NCBI GenBank assembly: GCA_963739975.1
Contig: CAVUCK010000022.1
Coordinates: 248,001 to 312,000 of the forward strand
DNA: 64,000 nt
Direction of reading: 5' to 3'
Origin: JALZMG01 sp963739975
GTDB taxonomy: Bacteria; Actinomycetota; Acidimicrobiia; Acidimicrobiales; Ilumatobacteraceae
Shown: positions 45,461 through 55,284 of the stretch, in pieces
Layout of the letters: each line of letters begins with the position of its first letter
Position numbering within the stretch: position 1 is the first letter of the stretch
Position numbers and translations under genes: made by a program
Notes under the pieces: generated by a model
Databases searched by the model: none
Told to the model about the DNA's origin: nothing
What the model saw: the letters and a program-made list of their open reading frames with translations, nothing else

Positions 45461-48331
45461 CTAACCGGGCACGTGGCGCGCCGCCGGCCGGTCCAGCCGA
45501 GCCCCGGCGTTGCGCAACGCCGCCGAGGCGGCCTCGGCCGCCGCATCCAGCGTGCGATCGCGACCGACACCGGCGACCCGGCCGAACTCGTCCTCGCCGA
45601 GCGCCTCGCGGCATTCGGCGGCGGCCTCCTCCAGCCGCTCGGCCTCGGCGCCGTAGGTCGGTGACGACGGGTGGTCGCGCACCGCGCCGTACAGCGCCGC
45701 CGCCGGTCGGTACTGGCGGAGCCGCATGAGCAGCGTCACGAGGTTGCGCAGGCTCGTCACCAAGTGGCTCTGGTCCCCACCTCGGCGGAAGTTGTCGAGC
45801 AGCTCGGTCGAGCGGGCGACGGCACCGGCCAGCTCCCCCGTCCGCGCCCGCAGCGACGACGACGACACCAGCGCCACCTCGGTCAGATAGCGGTCGCCGG
45901 CCTGCCGGGCGGTGGCCAGCGCACGGTCGAGGTGTCCGAGTGCGGTGACCGCGTCGAGGTCGAGGATCGCCTCGCCGCGGGTGTACTCGAACCACGCCGC
46001 CGACGACGGCGACGAGCACGACGGCCCCTCGCCGACCAGCGTCAGTGCCCCGTCGACGTCGCCGCCGTACGCCGTCGCCAGGGCCAGCCCGACGGTCCCC
46101 ATGTCCGCGTAGTAGCAGTCGTCCAGCTCCGTCCCCAACACCCGCAGTCGGCCGGAGAGGGCCCGCGCCTCTTCGAGCCGGCCCTGGTAGAGCGCAGCGT
46201 CGGCCAGGCCCTCCAGCGCCGGCAGGGCGGCCAGCGAGCCGCCGGCCCGGGCGACGACCTCGTCGCCGATCCGCACCGCCTCGTCGAGCCGACCCGTCGT
46301 CGACAGTCCGTCGGCCAGCGCCCCGCGGACGGTGTCGATGGCCGGATGGTCGACCGGTAGCAGGCCGGCGACATCGGCGACCCACGACACGACCTCTGAC
46401 CGCAGCACGACGCGGCCGGCGGCGAAGGACCGGACGACCAGCTCGGCGGCGATGTCCGGGTCGTGGCGCTGCGCCCAGCGGACCGCCGCCCGCACCTCGT
46501 CGATGACGTCGTCGAAGCGGGCGATCGCCACCGGTGCGTCGACCGTCCGCAGCCGCTGGTCGATGTCGGTCACGACGTCCAGGAACCACGTGGCGTGGCG
46601 CCGCCCGGCGGCGACGTCGAGTCCGGCTTCGCGCAGCCGCTGGCGCCCGAAGCTGCGGACCGTCTCCAGCGCGCCGAACGTGACGCCGCGCTCGGTCGGC
46701 TCGGCCTGCACGAGCGAGCGGTCGACGAGCCGAGCGACGGTGTCGGCCGGGCGCGCCGTTCGGACCGCGGCGCCGAGATCCACCGCCCGCACCGGGCCAG
46801 CGAACACCGAGAAGTCGTGCAGCGCCTCACGCAGCTCGTCGTCGAGCAGGCGCTCCGACCACGCCAGCAGGCCGCGCAGCGTGCGATGCCGCTCGTCGAC
46901 GTCGCGACGCGTGGTCGCCAGGACGTCGAGGTCCTCGCCGATCGAGTGCACGATGTCGGCCAGCGACATCGTGCGCAGCCGCGCCGCCGCCATCTCCAGC
47001 GCCAACGGGAGCCCGTCGAGCCGGGCGACGACGTCGGCGACGAGGTCGTCGTCGAGGTCGCCGGCCGGACCTGCGGCGGCGGCGCGCTGGCGGAACAGGA
47101 GCGCCGCCGGAGCCTCCGGCCCGTCCGTCGAGAGCGGGCTGAGGGCGAGGACGTGCTCACCGTCGATGGCCAAGGACTCGCGACTCGTGGCGAGCACGTG
47201 CAGGCGGTCGCCGCCCGACAGCAGTCGCGGCACGAGCTCGACGACGTCGTCGATGACGTGCTCGCAGTTGTCGAGCACCACCAGCGCGTCGAGTGCCCCG
47301 AGGTCGGTGAGCGCGGCCAGCTCCGCCCCCGGCGTCGGACGCAGGTCGAGGGCGGAGGCGACGGTCGACGCCACACCGGCGGTGTCGGTGACCCTCGCCA
47401 GCTCGACCATGACGGGGTCTCGCCCGTGGCCGTCCGAGCGGATGGCGGCGACGTCACCCGCGACGCGCGTCTTGCCGACGCCGCCCGGCCCGACGACCGT
47501 CACCAACCGGTTGTGCTCCAGCGCCCGGAGCGCTTCGGCGACCTCGCCGGCGCGGCCGACGGTGGGCGTGAGCGGGCGACGCACGACCGGCGTCGATCGA
47601 ACGGCGGCCGCCGACGGTGGGTCGGCCAACGCCGCCGCCTCGGCGGCCCGCAGGGCCGAGCCCGGCCGGAGTCCCGACTCGGCCAGCGCGGCGGCCGCCC
47701 GGCGCGCCGCCCGCATGGCGTCGGCGGTACGCCCGGCGCCGGCCAGCGCCCGCACCAAGATCTCCCACGCCGGTTCGCGCACCGGATCGACGGCGACGAT
47801 CGACTCGACGGCGGCCACGGCGTCGGACCACTGGCCGGCGTCGAGATCGGCGCGGGCGAGCAGCTCGGTTGCATCGACCCGCAGCAGCTGCAGCCGTCGT
47901 GCGTCGGCGCGCAGCGTCACGACGTCGGCCAGCTCGCCGAACGCATCGCCGCGCCACGACGCCAGCTCGGCGGCGAGCAGCGCGCGGCTGGTGGGCCCGG
48001 GGTCGGTGCGCATGCGCCGCACCGCCGCCTCGAACGCCCACGCATCGACGCGGTCGGTGCCGTGGATGAGCCGCAACGCATAGCCGTCGGGCCCGGCGGC
48101 CAGCCGCTCGCCGACGAGGCGGCGCAGCCGGGACACCTGCGAGCGCAGGGTGTTGACGGCGCTGGGCGGCGCGTCGTCACCCCACACGGCGTCGATCAGG
48201 CTGGCCGTTGAGACGACCTCGCCGGCGCGCGCCAGCAACGTCGCCAGGACGACGCGCTGGGTGCGGCTGCCGATCGCCAGCTCCCCCTCGTCGCCGCTCA
48301 GCCGCAGCGGCCCGAGCACCCCGACCTCCAT
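45461..48331 (-). CDS. AfsR/SARP-family regulator with BTAD, NB-ARC and TPR domains
   Basis: 956 residues. OmpR/PhoB-type winged helix (1-95; TQRVVLATLLARAGEVVSTA, LRSQVSRLRRLVG), bacterial transcriptional activation domain (about 95-240; ELASWRGDAFGELAD), then NB-ARC with Walker A VVGPGGVGKTRVAGDVAAI (281-288) and LVVLDNCEHVIDDVVELVP-like Walker B, and C-terminal TPR helices. Such proteins activate secondary-metabolite or other operons in response to ATP and phosphorylation. Target unknown; no biosynthetic cluster is in the window. Divergent from the PIG-L gene. Confidence 0.93.
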   Translation of the reverse strand: MEVGVLGPLRLSGDEGELAIGSRTQRVVLATLLARAGEVVSTASLIDAVWGDDAPPSAVNTLRSQVSRLRRLVGERLAAGPDGYALRLIHGTDRVDAWAFEAAVRRMRTDPGPTSRALLAAELASWRGDAFGELADVVTLRADARRLQLLRVDATELLARADLDAGQWSDAVAAVESIVAVDPVREPAWEILVRALAGAGRTADAMRAARRAAAALAESGLRPGSALRAAEAAALADPPSAAAVRSTPVVRRPLTPTVGRAGEVAEALRALEHNRLVTVVGPGGVGKTRVAGDVAAIRSDGHGRDPVMVELARVTDTAGVASTVASALDLRPTPGAELAALTDLGALDALVVLDNCEHVIDDVVELVPRLLSGGDRLHVLATSRESLAIDGEHVLALSPLSTDGPEAPAALLFRQRAAAAGPAGDLDDDLVADVVARLDGLPLALEMAAARLRTMSLADIVHSIGEDLDVLATTRRDVDERHRTLRGLLAWSERLLDDELREALHDFSVFAGPVRAVDLGAAVRTARPADTVARLVDRSLVQAEPTERGVTFGALETVRSFGRQRLREAGLDVAAGRRHATWFLDVVTDIDQRLRTVDAPVAIARFDDVIDEVRAAVRWAQRHDPDIAAELVVRSFAAGRVVLRSEVVSWVADVAGLLPVDHPAIDTVRGALADGLSTTGRLDEAVRIGDEVVARAGGSLAALPALEGLADAALYQGRLEEARALSGRLRVLGTELDDCYYADMGTVGLALATAYGGDVDGALTLVGEGPSCSSPSSAAWFEYTRGEAILDLDAVTALGHLDRALATARQAGDRYLTEVALVSSSSLRARTGELAGAVARSTELLDNFRRGGDQSHLVTSLRNLVTLLMRLRQYRPAAALYGAVRDHPSSPTYGAEAERLEEAAAECREALGEDEFGRVAGVGRDRTLDAAAEAASAALRNAGARLDRPAARHVPG

Positions 48332-48410
48332 GTCTGGCCAACATTACGGGTCAATGGACCGTGCAAGTGGCGTGCAATGACGGCGCAATCGCCAGCAGGA
48401 TGATCCCGGC

Positions 48411-49142
48411 ATGGAACGGATCGACGCGCTCGCCCTCGGCACGATCCTGTCCGTCTGGGCCCACCCCGACGACGAGACGTACCTCGCTGGCGGCGTCATG
48501 GCTGCGGCCGCCGACGCCGGCCAGCGCGTCGTGTGTGCGTCGGCGACGGCCGGCGAGCGGGGGACGCCGGACGCCGTCACCTGGCCGCCGGATCGACTCG
48601 GCCTGATCCGTCGCTGGGAGGCGGCTGCGGCGATGGCCGTCCTGGGCGTCGACGACCACCGGTTCCTGGGCCTTGGCGACGGCAGCCTTGCCTCGGTCGA
48701 CCACGAGGTCGGCGTGGCGCTCGTCGGGGAGCTGCTCGACGAGGTGCGTCCGGACACGATCCTGACGTTCGGGCCGGACGGGATCACGGGACATCCGGAC
48801 CACGTCACGATCTCCCGCTGGACCACCGAGGCGTGGCACCGGCGGGGTCACGTCGGTCGGTTGTTGCACGCCGCGATGACCGCCGAGCACCTGGAGCAGT
48901 TCGGCCCGCTGTACGAGGAATGGGGCATGTACATGACCGAGGAACGCCCACCTGGCGTCCAGGCCGAGTCGCTGGCGCTGCACCTCGTGCTCGACGGAAC
49001 GGCGCTCGATCGCAAGCTGACGGCCCTCGCCGCGATGGCGTCGCAGACGCGTGACGTGATGAACGCGATGGACCCAGCGGTCTACGCCGCCGATGTCGCC
49101 GAGGAGGCGTTCGTCCCGGCCTGCGGTGGCAACATGACCTGA
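48411..49142 (+). CDS. PIG-L family deacetylase
   Basis: 243 residues. Zinc-site motifs AHPDDE (His18, Asp20, Asp21, Glu22) and TGHPDHVTIS (His128, His131). The family includes the mycothiol enzymes MshB and Mca and other N-acetylglucosaminyl deacetylases; relatives of this size with WTTEAWHRRG segments are usually unassigned, so an exact substrate cannot be stated. DUF389 follows 2 bp later. Confidence 0.92.
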   Translation: MERIDALALGTILSVWAHPDDETYLAGGVMAAAADAGQRVVCASATAGERGTPDAVTWPPDRLGLIRRWEAAAAMAVLGVDDHRFLGLGDGSLASVDHEVGVALVGELLDEVRPDTILTFGPDGITGHPDHVTISRWTTEAWHRRGHVGRLLHAAMTAEHLEQFGPLYEEWGMYMTEERPPGVQAESLALHLVLDGTALDRKLTALAAMASQTRDVMNAMDPAVYAADVAEEAFVPACGGNMT

Positions 49143-49144
49143 CC

Positions 49145-50221
49145 ATGGCCGAGCTGCTGCACCTGCGCGTCGTCGTCCCCCGGGCACAGCGCGATGCGGT
49201 GTTGGCGCTGCTCGACCGTTCGCCGGCGGTGTGCAACCTGACCGTGTTCACCGACGCCGCGAGGCGGCCGCCCGGCGACGTCGTCGAGCTGGACGTGCCG
49301 CGAGAGGTGATCAACGATCTGCTCGACGAGCTCGAGGGCCTCGGTGTTGCCGAGGAGGGCTCGATCACCGTCTTCCACACCGAGCTGACGCTGTCGCGCC
49401 ACGCCGAGCACGCCCAGCTCGTCGCGCCGGGCGACCCGTTCGACACCGTGGTGTGGGACGAGGTGTCGGCGAAGTTGCACCAGGCCGTCGATCCGTCCTT
49501 CGCCTATCTGGCCTTCTTCGTCGTCGCCGCGATCATCGCCGCCGGCGGGGTGCTCAGCGACTCGGCGATCCTGATCGTCGGCGCGATGGTCGTCGGCCCC
49601 GAGTACGCACCGCTGGCGGCGATGGCCGGCGGCGTCTACGACCGCGACGCCAAGCTCGTGCTGCGCGGCTCGATGACGCTGCTCATCGGTGCCGCGCTCG
49701 CCGCCTCGGCCGCCGCGGTGGTCGCCTTGCTGGCGCAGGCGGTGGACCAGATCCCGGTGCCGTACGCCATCGACGAGCGCCCGCTGACCGCCTTCATCAC
49801 GCAGCCCGACCTGTTCACAGTGCTGATCGCGGCCGCCGCGGCGGTCGCCGGGATGCTGGCCTTGACTCAGGACCGGGCCGGGACGCTGGTCGGCGTGCTG
49901 ATCTCGGTGACGACGATCCCGGCCATCGCCGAGGTCGGCGTCGGCCTCGCCCTCGGCAACTTCGACGACGTCTGGGGTGCACTGCTGCAGCTCGCCATCA
50001 ACGTCACGTGCATCGTCGTGGTCGGGGTGCTGACGTTGGCCGTGTTGCACCGCAACGACCGCCAGGCCCGCCGGGATCCGCACGGCATCCAGCTCGGCGA
50101 CTCGTCGCTCGGGTACCGTGGCCGGCGTCATGGGACTGTTCCGCCGGGCCTCGGATCCGACCGAGATCGAGCGCATGAAGGCCGACGTCGTGGCGCTGCG
50201 GGAGGCGATCGACGAGCGTGA
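49145..50221 (+). CDS. DUF389 integral membrane protein
   Basis: 358 residues. A cytoplasmic ferredoxin-like N-terminus (about 1-100) precedes six or so membrane helices with the DUF389 core AYLAFFVVAAIIAAGGVLSD, SAILIVGAMVVGPEYAPLAA and VTTIPAIAEVGVGLALG. Function unknown. After the last helix (about 295-315) the frame continues as an Arg-rich tail that overlaps the next gene by 92 bp; either the tail is real or a base error hides an earlier stop. Confidence 0.85.
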   Translation: MAELLHLRVVVPRAQRDAVLALLDRSPAVCNLTVFTDAARRPPGDVVELDVPREVINDLLDELEGLGVAEEGSITVFHTELTLSRHAEHAQLVAPGDPFDTVVWDEVSAKLHQAVDPSFAYLAFFVVAAIIAAGGVLSDSAILIVGAMVVGPEYAPLAAMAGGVYDRDAKLVLRGSMTLLIGAALAASAAAVVALLAQAVDQIPVPYAIDERPLTAFITQPDLFTVLIAAAAAVAGMLALTQDRAGTLVGVLISVTTIPAIAEVGVGLALGNFDDVWGALLQLAINVTCIVVVGVLTLAVLHRNDRQARRDPHGIQLGDSSLGYRGRRHGTVPPGLGSDRDRAHEGRRRGAAGGDRRA

Positions 50222-50477
50222 CGAGCAGCGGCGGATCGCCGAGCTCGTCGCCCGGCTCGACGCCATCGACGCCCGCGTCACGGCGGTGTCGACCGAGCTG
50301 GCCAACCAGCTCAACGAGCTGGGTGGCGAGTTGGACGCCCTCGCCGCCCGACCCGACGGCAACGGTGCGGTGGAGGAGCTGCGCACCGGCCAGGTCCGCC
50401 TGGCCAGCGAGCAGGCCCGCTACCAGATCGCCTTCCGCCAAGACCTCGCCGAGCTGGCCGAGACCCTCCGCCGCTGA
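50130..50477 (+). CDS. short coiled-coil protein
   Basis: 115 residues from ATG at MGLFRRASDPTEIERMK. Almost wholly heptad-like helix (LREAIDERDEQRRIAELVARLD, LANQLNELGGELDAL). No family recognised. The position behind DUF389 suggests a cytosolic partner or a size/scaffold role, but that is inference. Confidence 0.65.
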   Translation: MGLFRRASDPTEIERMKADVVALREAIDERDEQRRIAELVARLDAIDARVTAVSTELANQLNELGGELDALAARPDGNGAVEELRTGQVRLASEQARYQIAFRQDLAELAETLRR

Positions 50478-50487
50478 CGCCCCTCTT

Positions 50488-50570
50488 CATCGGAGGGTTT
50501 CAGCGCACCCGAGGGTTTCCGTACCGGACGGGGTGCCGCAAACCCTCCGGTGCCGCCAAACCCTCGGATG
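50488..50570. repeat. repeat family D, copy 2 (bidirectional terminator candidate)
   Basis: Outer arms CATCGGAGGGTTT (50488-50500) and AAACCCTCGGATG (50558-50570), inner arms around CGAGGGTTT and AAACCCTCCGG. As in copy 1 it lies between convergent genes and the outer arms carry one mismatch at the same place. Confidence 0.8.
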
Positions 50571-50588
50571 GGCACGGCGCAACTGGGG

Positions 50589-53480
50589 TCAGAGGTCGGG
50601 TTCCTCCTCGAGGGCGGCCAGGGCCTGGTCGATGAGGGATGACGCCGCTTCGATGCGCTCGTCGTAGCCGGCGAGGTCACCGGTGCGCAGCGCCTCCTCC
50701 GCCTCGGTCAGCAATTGATCTGCCTGCGTCAGCAGTTCGGCCGGCGTCGTCGGTCCGTCAGGGTTGGTCGGCGGCTCCGCCCCCGGTTCTGGCCCGTCGG
50801 CGCCCACACGGTCGCCGAGGTCGGCCTCGAATCCGGGGAAGAGCTCGCCGAGCGCTTGGCCGAGCGATACGCCGTACTGCGAGCGACCGCCGTGCGAGGC
50901 GATGACGAACCGGTACTCCGTGACCGTGGTCTCGCTATCGGTCCCCTGAGGGACGATGGCGTAGAACGGACGGACGTAGACCAGCCCGTCGCCGACCGGG
51001 ACCAGCTGGAGGTCGCCGTAGTTCACCCGGTTGCCGCCGCCCACCTGCAACGTGATCTGCTGGGTGATCGACGGCTCGGAGTCGATCTGGTTGCTGACGG
51101 CGCGCGGCCCGTCCGGGAGGTCGCCCGTCACGACGTAGGCCGTCAAGCGCCCGTACGACTCGGGGTCGCTCGACGCGGTCATGTACGCCTGCAATTCGGT
51201 GCGCTGATCGGCGCGGGAGAACGGCACGAACGGCCGGAGCAGGACGAATTCGTCCTCGCCCTCACCGGAGGCGTTCTCGAACAGCGTGTAGTACGGGACG
51301 AACCGGCTGGCCGTGGACTCCGACGCCAGCTCGGTCGGGGCCGGCTCGCCGTCGCCGGCCACCGTGGTGGACGGCTGGACGGGAGCATCGTTGCCTCGTG
51401 GGTCGACGCTGGGCGCCTGGGCCACGGACCACGCGCCGTCGCGCTCGAAGAAGTCCTCCGGCGGCAGCTGGTACTTCGAGTAGACGTCGGTCTGCACCCG
51501 GAAGAGGTCCTCGGGGTAACGGAGGTGTTCGCGCAGTTCTGGTGGCATCGACTCGAACGGCGTGAACAGGTCGCCGAACGCGCCCTCCCACGCCTGGATG
51601 ATCGGGTCCTGCGGGTCGCTGACGTAGAACGTGACGGCGCCGTCGTACGCGTCGACGACCGCCTTCACGCTGTTGCGAACGTAGTTGGCGTCGCGCGACA
51701 GACCGCTCTCCGGCGTCAACTGCACCTCGTTGCCGATCCGCTGGCCGTACGGGAAGCGGTTGGTGCTCGTGTAGGCGTCGACGACCCACTTGACGCGGCC
51801 CTCGACGACCACGGGGTAGGGGTCGCCGTCGTAGGACAGGAACGGCGCCAGCTTGTCCAACCGGTCGGGCACGTTGCGCACCCACAGCATCTGCGAGTCG
51901 CTGTCGATGGCGCCCGACCCGAGCACGTTGTAGTCGAGGAAGGCGAGGGCGAAGGCGGCCCGGCGCACGAACGACGACATCTCGACGCCGGCCGTGCCGG
52001 AGTACGGCGGGGCGTCCTCGCACGGCCGCTCGCTCTCGCTCGTGCCGGCGACGGCGTAGCCGGACAGGCTCGGGCTGAAGTACAACTCCGGCCGCTCGAC
52101 GCCTTCGACCGGGAGGTACTCGGGCCGGTCGTTGCTCTGCAGCACGCGACCGACGGGGGCCATGGTCAACCCGCACCCGCGGGTGTTGATCAGGTGCCGG
52201 CCCTGCCAGCTCTGGTTGGGGCTCTCGTCGACGGACAGCTCGCGGGCGGCGATGAGGACCTGCTGGCGCTCGCCGTCGATCTCATACCGGTCGACATCGA
52301 GGTCCTCGATCGACAGGCCGGCCTCCACGCCCTGGTCGATCTGGAAGCGCGAGAGCATCTGCCCCGGGTTGAGCAGGCGCACGTTCTCCAACGGCTTCAG
52401 GTCGGCCTCGACCTCGTCGGCCGTCAACCCCTCGAAGGTGACCTCTTGCTTGTCGATGACCTCGACGCCCATGGCCTTGCGCGTCGCCATGACGTTGCGG
52501 GTGATGTACTGGGCTTCGCGTGACTGCTGGTTCGGGTTGACGACCAGCGACTGGACGACGGACGGGTAGACGAGCTGGCCGCCGACGATCAGCACCAGCC
52601 ACAGGATCGACGCGATGACCGGGATGCGCCACGACGTCCGCCGCATCGTGGCGAGATACAGCACGGCGACGAGCAGGGCCACCAGCATCAGCAGCATCAG
52701 CGCCGGGAGCTGCGCCTCGACCACGGCGTACGTGGCGCCCTGCACGAACCCCCGCCGCTCGTTGGTCGTCTCGTACCGCGAGACCCAGTAGTCGGCCGCC
52801 TTGAGCGCCGCCAGGACGGCCAGCAGCACGGCGATGTGGCCCTTCGTCGCCGGGCGGACCGACGGCATCGGCGAGGCGAAAACGACCCCACCGTTGAGCA
52901 CGTGGGCGAGCAGCGTGATGACCAGCACGAGCACCATGGCGATGAACAGCCAGTCGAGGACGAACGTGAGGAACGGCAGCTCGAAGACGTAGAAGCCGAC
53001 GTCGGCGCCGAACTGGGCGTCGGACTGGCCGAACGACTGGCTGTTGCGGAACAGCAGCCACGACTGCCACTGGGAGGTGGTCGGCAGGGCGACGACCAGC
53101 GCCAGGATCCCGGCGCCGATGTAGCGCAGCAGCCGGAGGCGGTGGCCGAAGACCTCGTGGAACCGCTCGACGTACGGGTGCACGTTGGCCGGGAAGGCGC
53201 TCGGCGCCAGTCGATCGGCGATCAGCAGGTTGATGCCGGCCAGCAGCACGAAGGAACCGAAGAAGATGCCGAAGAGGGTCAGCTTGGCCTGCAGCACGCC
53301 CCAGAAGACGTCCGAGCGGCCGAGGCCGTCGTGCCAGAGGAAGTCGATGTAGAACCGGGCCAGGGCCCGGCCGAACACGACGACGAGCAGGAGCAGCACG
53401 CCGAGCGTGATGAGGACGGCGCGACCGGAGATGCGCCGACGCGCGCCGCGCCGACGGGGAAGATCCGAGGCGCGCCGCAC
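50589..53480 (-). CDS. UPF0182 family membrane protein
   Basis: 963 residues. Seven predicted transmembrane helices in the first 320 residues (for example AVLITLGVLLLLVVVFGRAL, FGIFFGSFVLLAGINLLIA), then a large extracytoplasmic region with the family segments FYIDFLWHDGLGRSDVFW, YITRNVMATRKAMG and TEYRFVIASHGGRSQYGVSLGQAL. UPF0182 proteins are near-universal in actinobacteria and have no settled function. The acidic C-terminus is typical. It follows DivIVA by 10 bp. Confidence 0.96.
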   Translation of the reverse strand: MRRASDLPRRRGARRRISGRAVLITLGVLLLLVVVFGRALARFYIDFLWHDGLGRSDVFWGVLQAKLTLFGIFFGSFVLLAGINLLIADRLAPSAFPANVHPYVERFHEVFGHRLRLLRYIGAGILALVVALPTTSQWQSWLLFRNSQSFGQSDAQFGADVGFYVFELPFLTFVLDWLFIAMVLVLVITLLAHVLNGGVVFASPMPSVRPATKGHIAVLLAVLAALKAADYWVSRYETTNERRGFVQGATYAVVEAQLPALMLLMLVALLVAVLYLATMRRTSWRIPVIASILWLVLIVGGQLVYPSVVQSLVVNPNQQSREAQYITRNVMATRKAMGVEVIDKQEVTFEGLTADEVEADLKPLENVRLLNPGQMLSRFQIDQGVEAGLSIEDLDVDRYEIDGERQQVLIAARELSVDESPNQSWQGRHLINTRGCGLTMAPVGRVLQSNDRPEYLPVEGVERPELYFSPSLSGYAVAGTSESERPCEDAPPYSGTAGVEMSSFVRRAAFALAFLDYNVLGSGAIDSDSQMLWVRNVPDRLDKLAPFLSYDGDPYPVVVEGRVKWVVDAYTSTNRFPYGQRIGNEVQLTPESGLSRDANYVRNSVKAVVDAYDGAVTFYVSDPQDPIIQAWEGAFGDLFTPFESMPPELREHLRYPEDLFRVQTDVYSKYQLPPEDFFERDGAWSVAQAPSVDPRGNDAPVQPSTTVAGDGEPAPTELASESTASRFVPYYTLFENASGEGEDEFVLLRPFVPFSRADQRTELQAYMTASSDPESYGRLTAYVVTGDLPDGPRAVSNQIDSEPSITQQITLQVGGGNRVNYGDLQLVPVGDGLVYVRPFYAIVPQGTDSETTVTEYRFVIASHGGRSQYGVSLGQALGELFPGFEADLGDRVGADGPEPGAEPPTNPDGPTTPAELLTQADQLLTEAEEALRTGDLAGYDERIEAASSLIDQALAALEEEPDL

Positions 53481-53490
53481 GCGCGGAAAG

Positions 53491-55239
53491 CTACCCCTCG
53501 GTCAAGACGAGGAGGCAGCGGCACCCGGGGTCCATCGGCGGCCACTGGTGGCCCGACGGGAAGGGGGTGCCGAGCGCAACGGCGCCGGCCAGCGCGTTGT
53601 CCTCGCAGTCCGGTGACGGGGGTCCGTCGGGGTCGACGATCCACGCCACCGGCGTCCCGACCGACACGGAGGCGACGGCGCCGGCCACGTGTGACGTGCG
53701 GAACACGTCGTCGAGCAGCTCGTCGATGCGCTGCGTCTTCCACTCGCGATAGATCGGCCGCACGCGCTTGGTCACCGCATCGTTGTCGCCCTCACCCTCG
53801 GCGACGGCGTTGGCGAGGCGCGTGCGCAGCGGCGCCACGAGCTGCTCGGCGAGCTCGGCTCTGACCTCGGCGAGCACCCCGCCGGGGCCGCTGGCGGCGA
53901 TCGGGCCGCCGAGCGCCGCGCCACCGGCCTCGGCGGCGGCGATCAGCTCGGCGTCGATGGCGTCGACGTAGCGGGCCCCCTGCTCGTCGGCGGCGGGCAC
54001 CAGCCCGTCGAGGTCGACGACCGCCTGACGCTGGCGCAGACGGTCGAGCACCTCGTTCTGCTCGTCGGCGAGGACGCGCTTGAGCTTGCGGCCGGCGGCG
54101 GTGATCAGCGGCACGAGCACGGCGTCGCGCTGGCGGAACGGCGTCTCCTCGAGCTCCTCCTCGAGGGGCGCGTCGTCGGCGTCGGTGGTGGCTGACTCCT
54201 CCGTGACGGCGTCCTCCGGCCGATTGGCGCGCAGCCGGGCGAACAGATCGGCGACGTCGGCCGCCGCATCGTCGTCGCCCATGTCGTCGGGCTGGTCGAG
54301 ATCGTCCTCGGACTCGACCGCCATGGCGTCGTCGGTCGCCGCGAGGTCCTCGCCCTCGTCGAGCCCCACGTCGTCGTCGGCGCCGCCGTCGTAGAGGATC
54401 GTCGGAGGTTCCTCGACCTCCGGCTCGTCGACGAACGCCACCAGGGTGGGGCGATCAGCGGACGGGGCGTCGTCCGCGGCCGGCTCGCTCGCCGGCATCC
54501 GCAAGACGGACTCGTCGATCGCCGACTCGTCACCGACGCGGCTCGCCGGCACCATGATCGGCACCGGGCCGGTCGTCGGTGAGAGGTCGACGAACTCGTC
54601 GGGCTCGTCGACCGGCGTCATCTCGGCGACGACGTCGACGGCGACCAGACGGGCGCGTTCGAAGGCTTGGACCAGCCGGTCGCGCCCGTGGACCAGGTGC
54701 TCGAGCTGCTGGCGGGCCAGCTCGCGACGGCGCGACAGCTCGCTGAGCACGCGCTCGCGATAGGCCCGCGCCTCCTCGACCATCTCGCGGCCCTGCTGCT
54801 TGGCCATCGCCCGCTCGGACTCGGCGTCGGCAAGGGCATCGCTGCGGCGCCGCGCCGCTTCGAGGTCGGCCTCCTCGCGCTGGCGCTGGGCCTCCTCGGA
54901 CGACTCGCGCAGCAACCGGGCCGCACCTTCCTCGGCCTTGGTGCGGATGGCGGTGGCGCTGTCGCGGGCGGCGGTGAGGATCCGCGTCGCTTCCTCGCCG
55001 AGCAGCTGGGTCACGGTGTCGTCGTCGACCATCGCCTCGGCCGGCGAGCGCTGCTGGGCGTCGCGCAGCTCACGCTCGAGGAAGCGCTCGCGTTCCTGCA
55101 GGCGGGACAGCTCGGCGGCCACCATGCGGAGGAAGTCGCGGACCTCCTGCTGGTCGAACCCGCGCCGGCCCGTGTTGAACACCGCTTCCGACACGGCCGC
55201 CGGCGATGACGGGTCGGGGCGCGAGAAGGAGATGGCCAC
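53491..55239 (-). CDS. DivIVA-domain protein with a phage-head (SPP1 gp7/Mu F)-like C-terminus
   Basis: 582 residues. N-terminal DivIVA domain (FNTGRRGFDQQEVRDFLRMV) and long coiled coil (to about 205), a very acidic disordered middle (about 225-345), then a C-terminal region (about 360-582) ending CEDNALAGAVALGTPFPSG, HQWPPMDPGCRCLLVL. The Cys-x-Asp...Pro-x-x-x-Pro-Gly-Cys-Arg-Cys pattern is that of phage minor-head proteins. DivIVA marks poles and septa, so the tail may be a repurposed assembly domain. It sits between Lon/PDZ and UPF0182 genes. Confidence 0.85.
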   Translation of the reverse strand: MAISFSRPDPSSPAAVSEAVFNTGRRGFDQQEVRDFLRMVAAELSRLQERERFLERELRDAQQRSPAEAMVDDDTVTQLLGEEATRILTAARDSATAIRTKAEEGAARLLRESSEEAQRQREEADLEAARRRSDALADAESERAMAKQQGREMVEEARAYRERVLSELSRRRELARQQLEHLVHGRDRLVQAFERARLVAVDVVAEMTPVDEPDEFVDLSPTTGPVPIMVPASRVGDESAIDESVLRMPASEPAADDAPSADRPTLVAFVDEPEVEEPPTILYDGGADDDVGLDEGEDLAATDDAMAVESEDDLDQPDDMGDDDAAADVADLFARLRANRPEDAVTEESATTDADDAPLEEELEETPFRQRDAVLVPLITAAGRKLKRVLADEQNEVLDRLRQRQAVVDLDGLVPAADEQGARYVDAIDAELIAAAEAGGAALGGPIAASGPGGVLAEVRAELAEQLVAPLRTRLANAVAEGEGDNDAVTKRVRPIYREWKTQRIDELLDDVFRTSHVAGAVASVSVGTPVAWIVDPDGPPSPDCEDNALAGAVALGTPFPSGHQWPPMDPGCRCLLVLTEG

Positions 55240-55284
55240 GCCGAAATCGTAAGTGTCCGCCTGGCGACGATCGCGGATGGGCCG

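Noticed and set aside
53491..55239. Prophage remnant because of the head-protein-like tail
   Set aside because: No other phage genes, integrase or attachment sites nearby; the tail is fused in frame to DivIVA in a normal chromosomal cluster.
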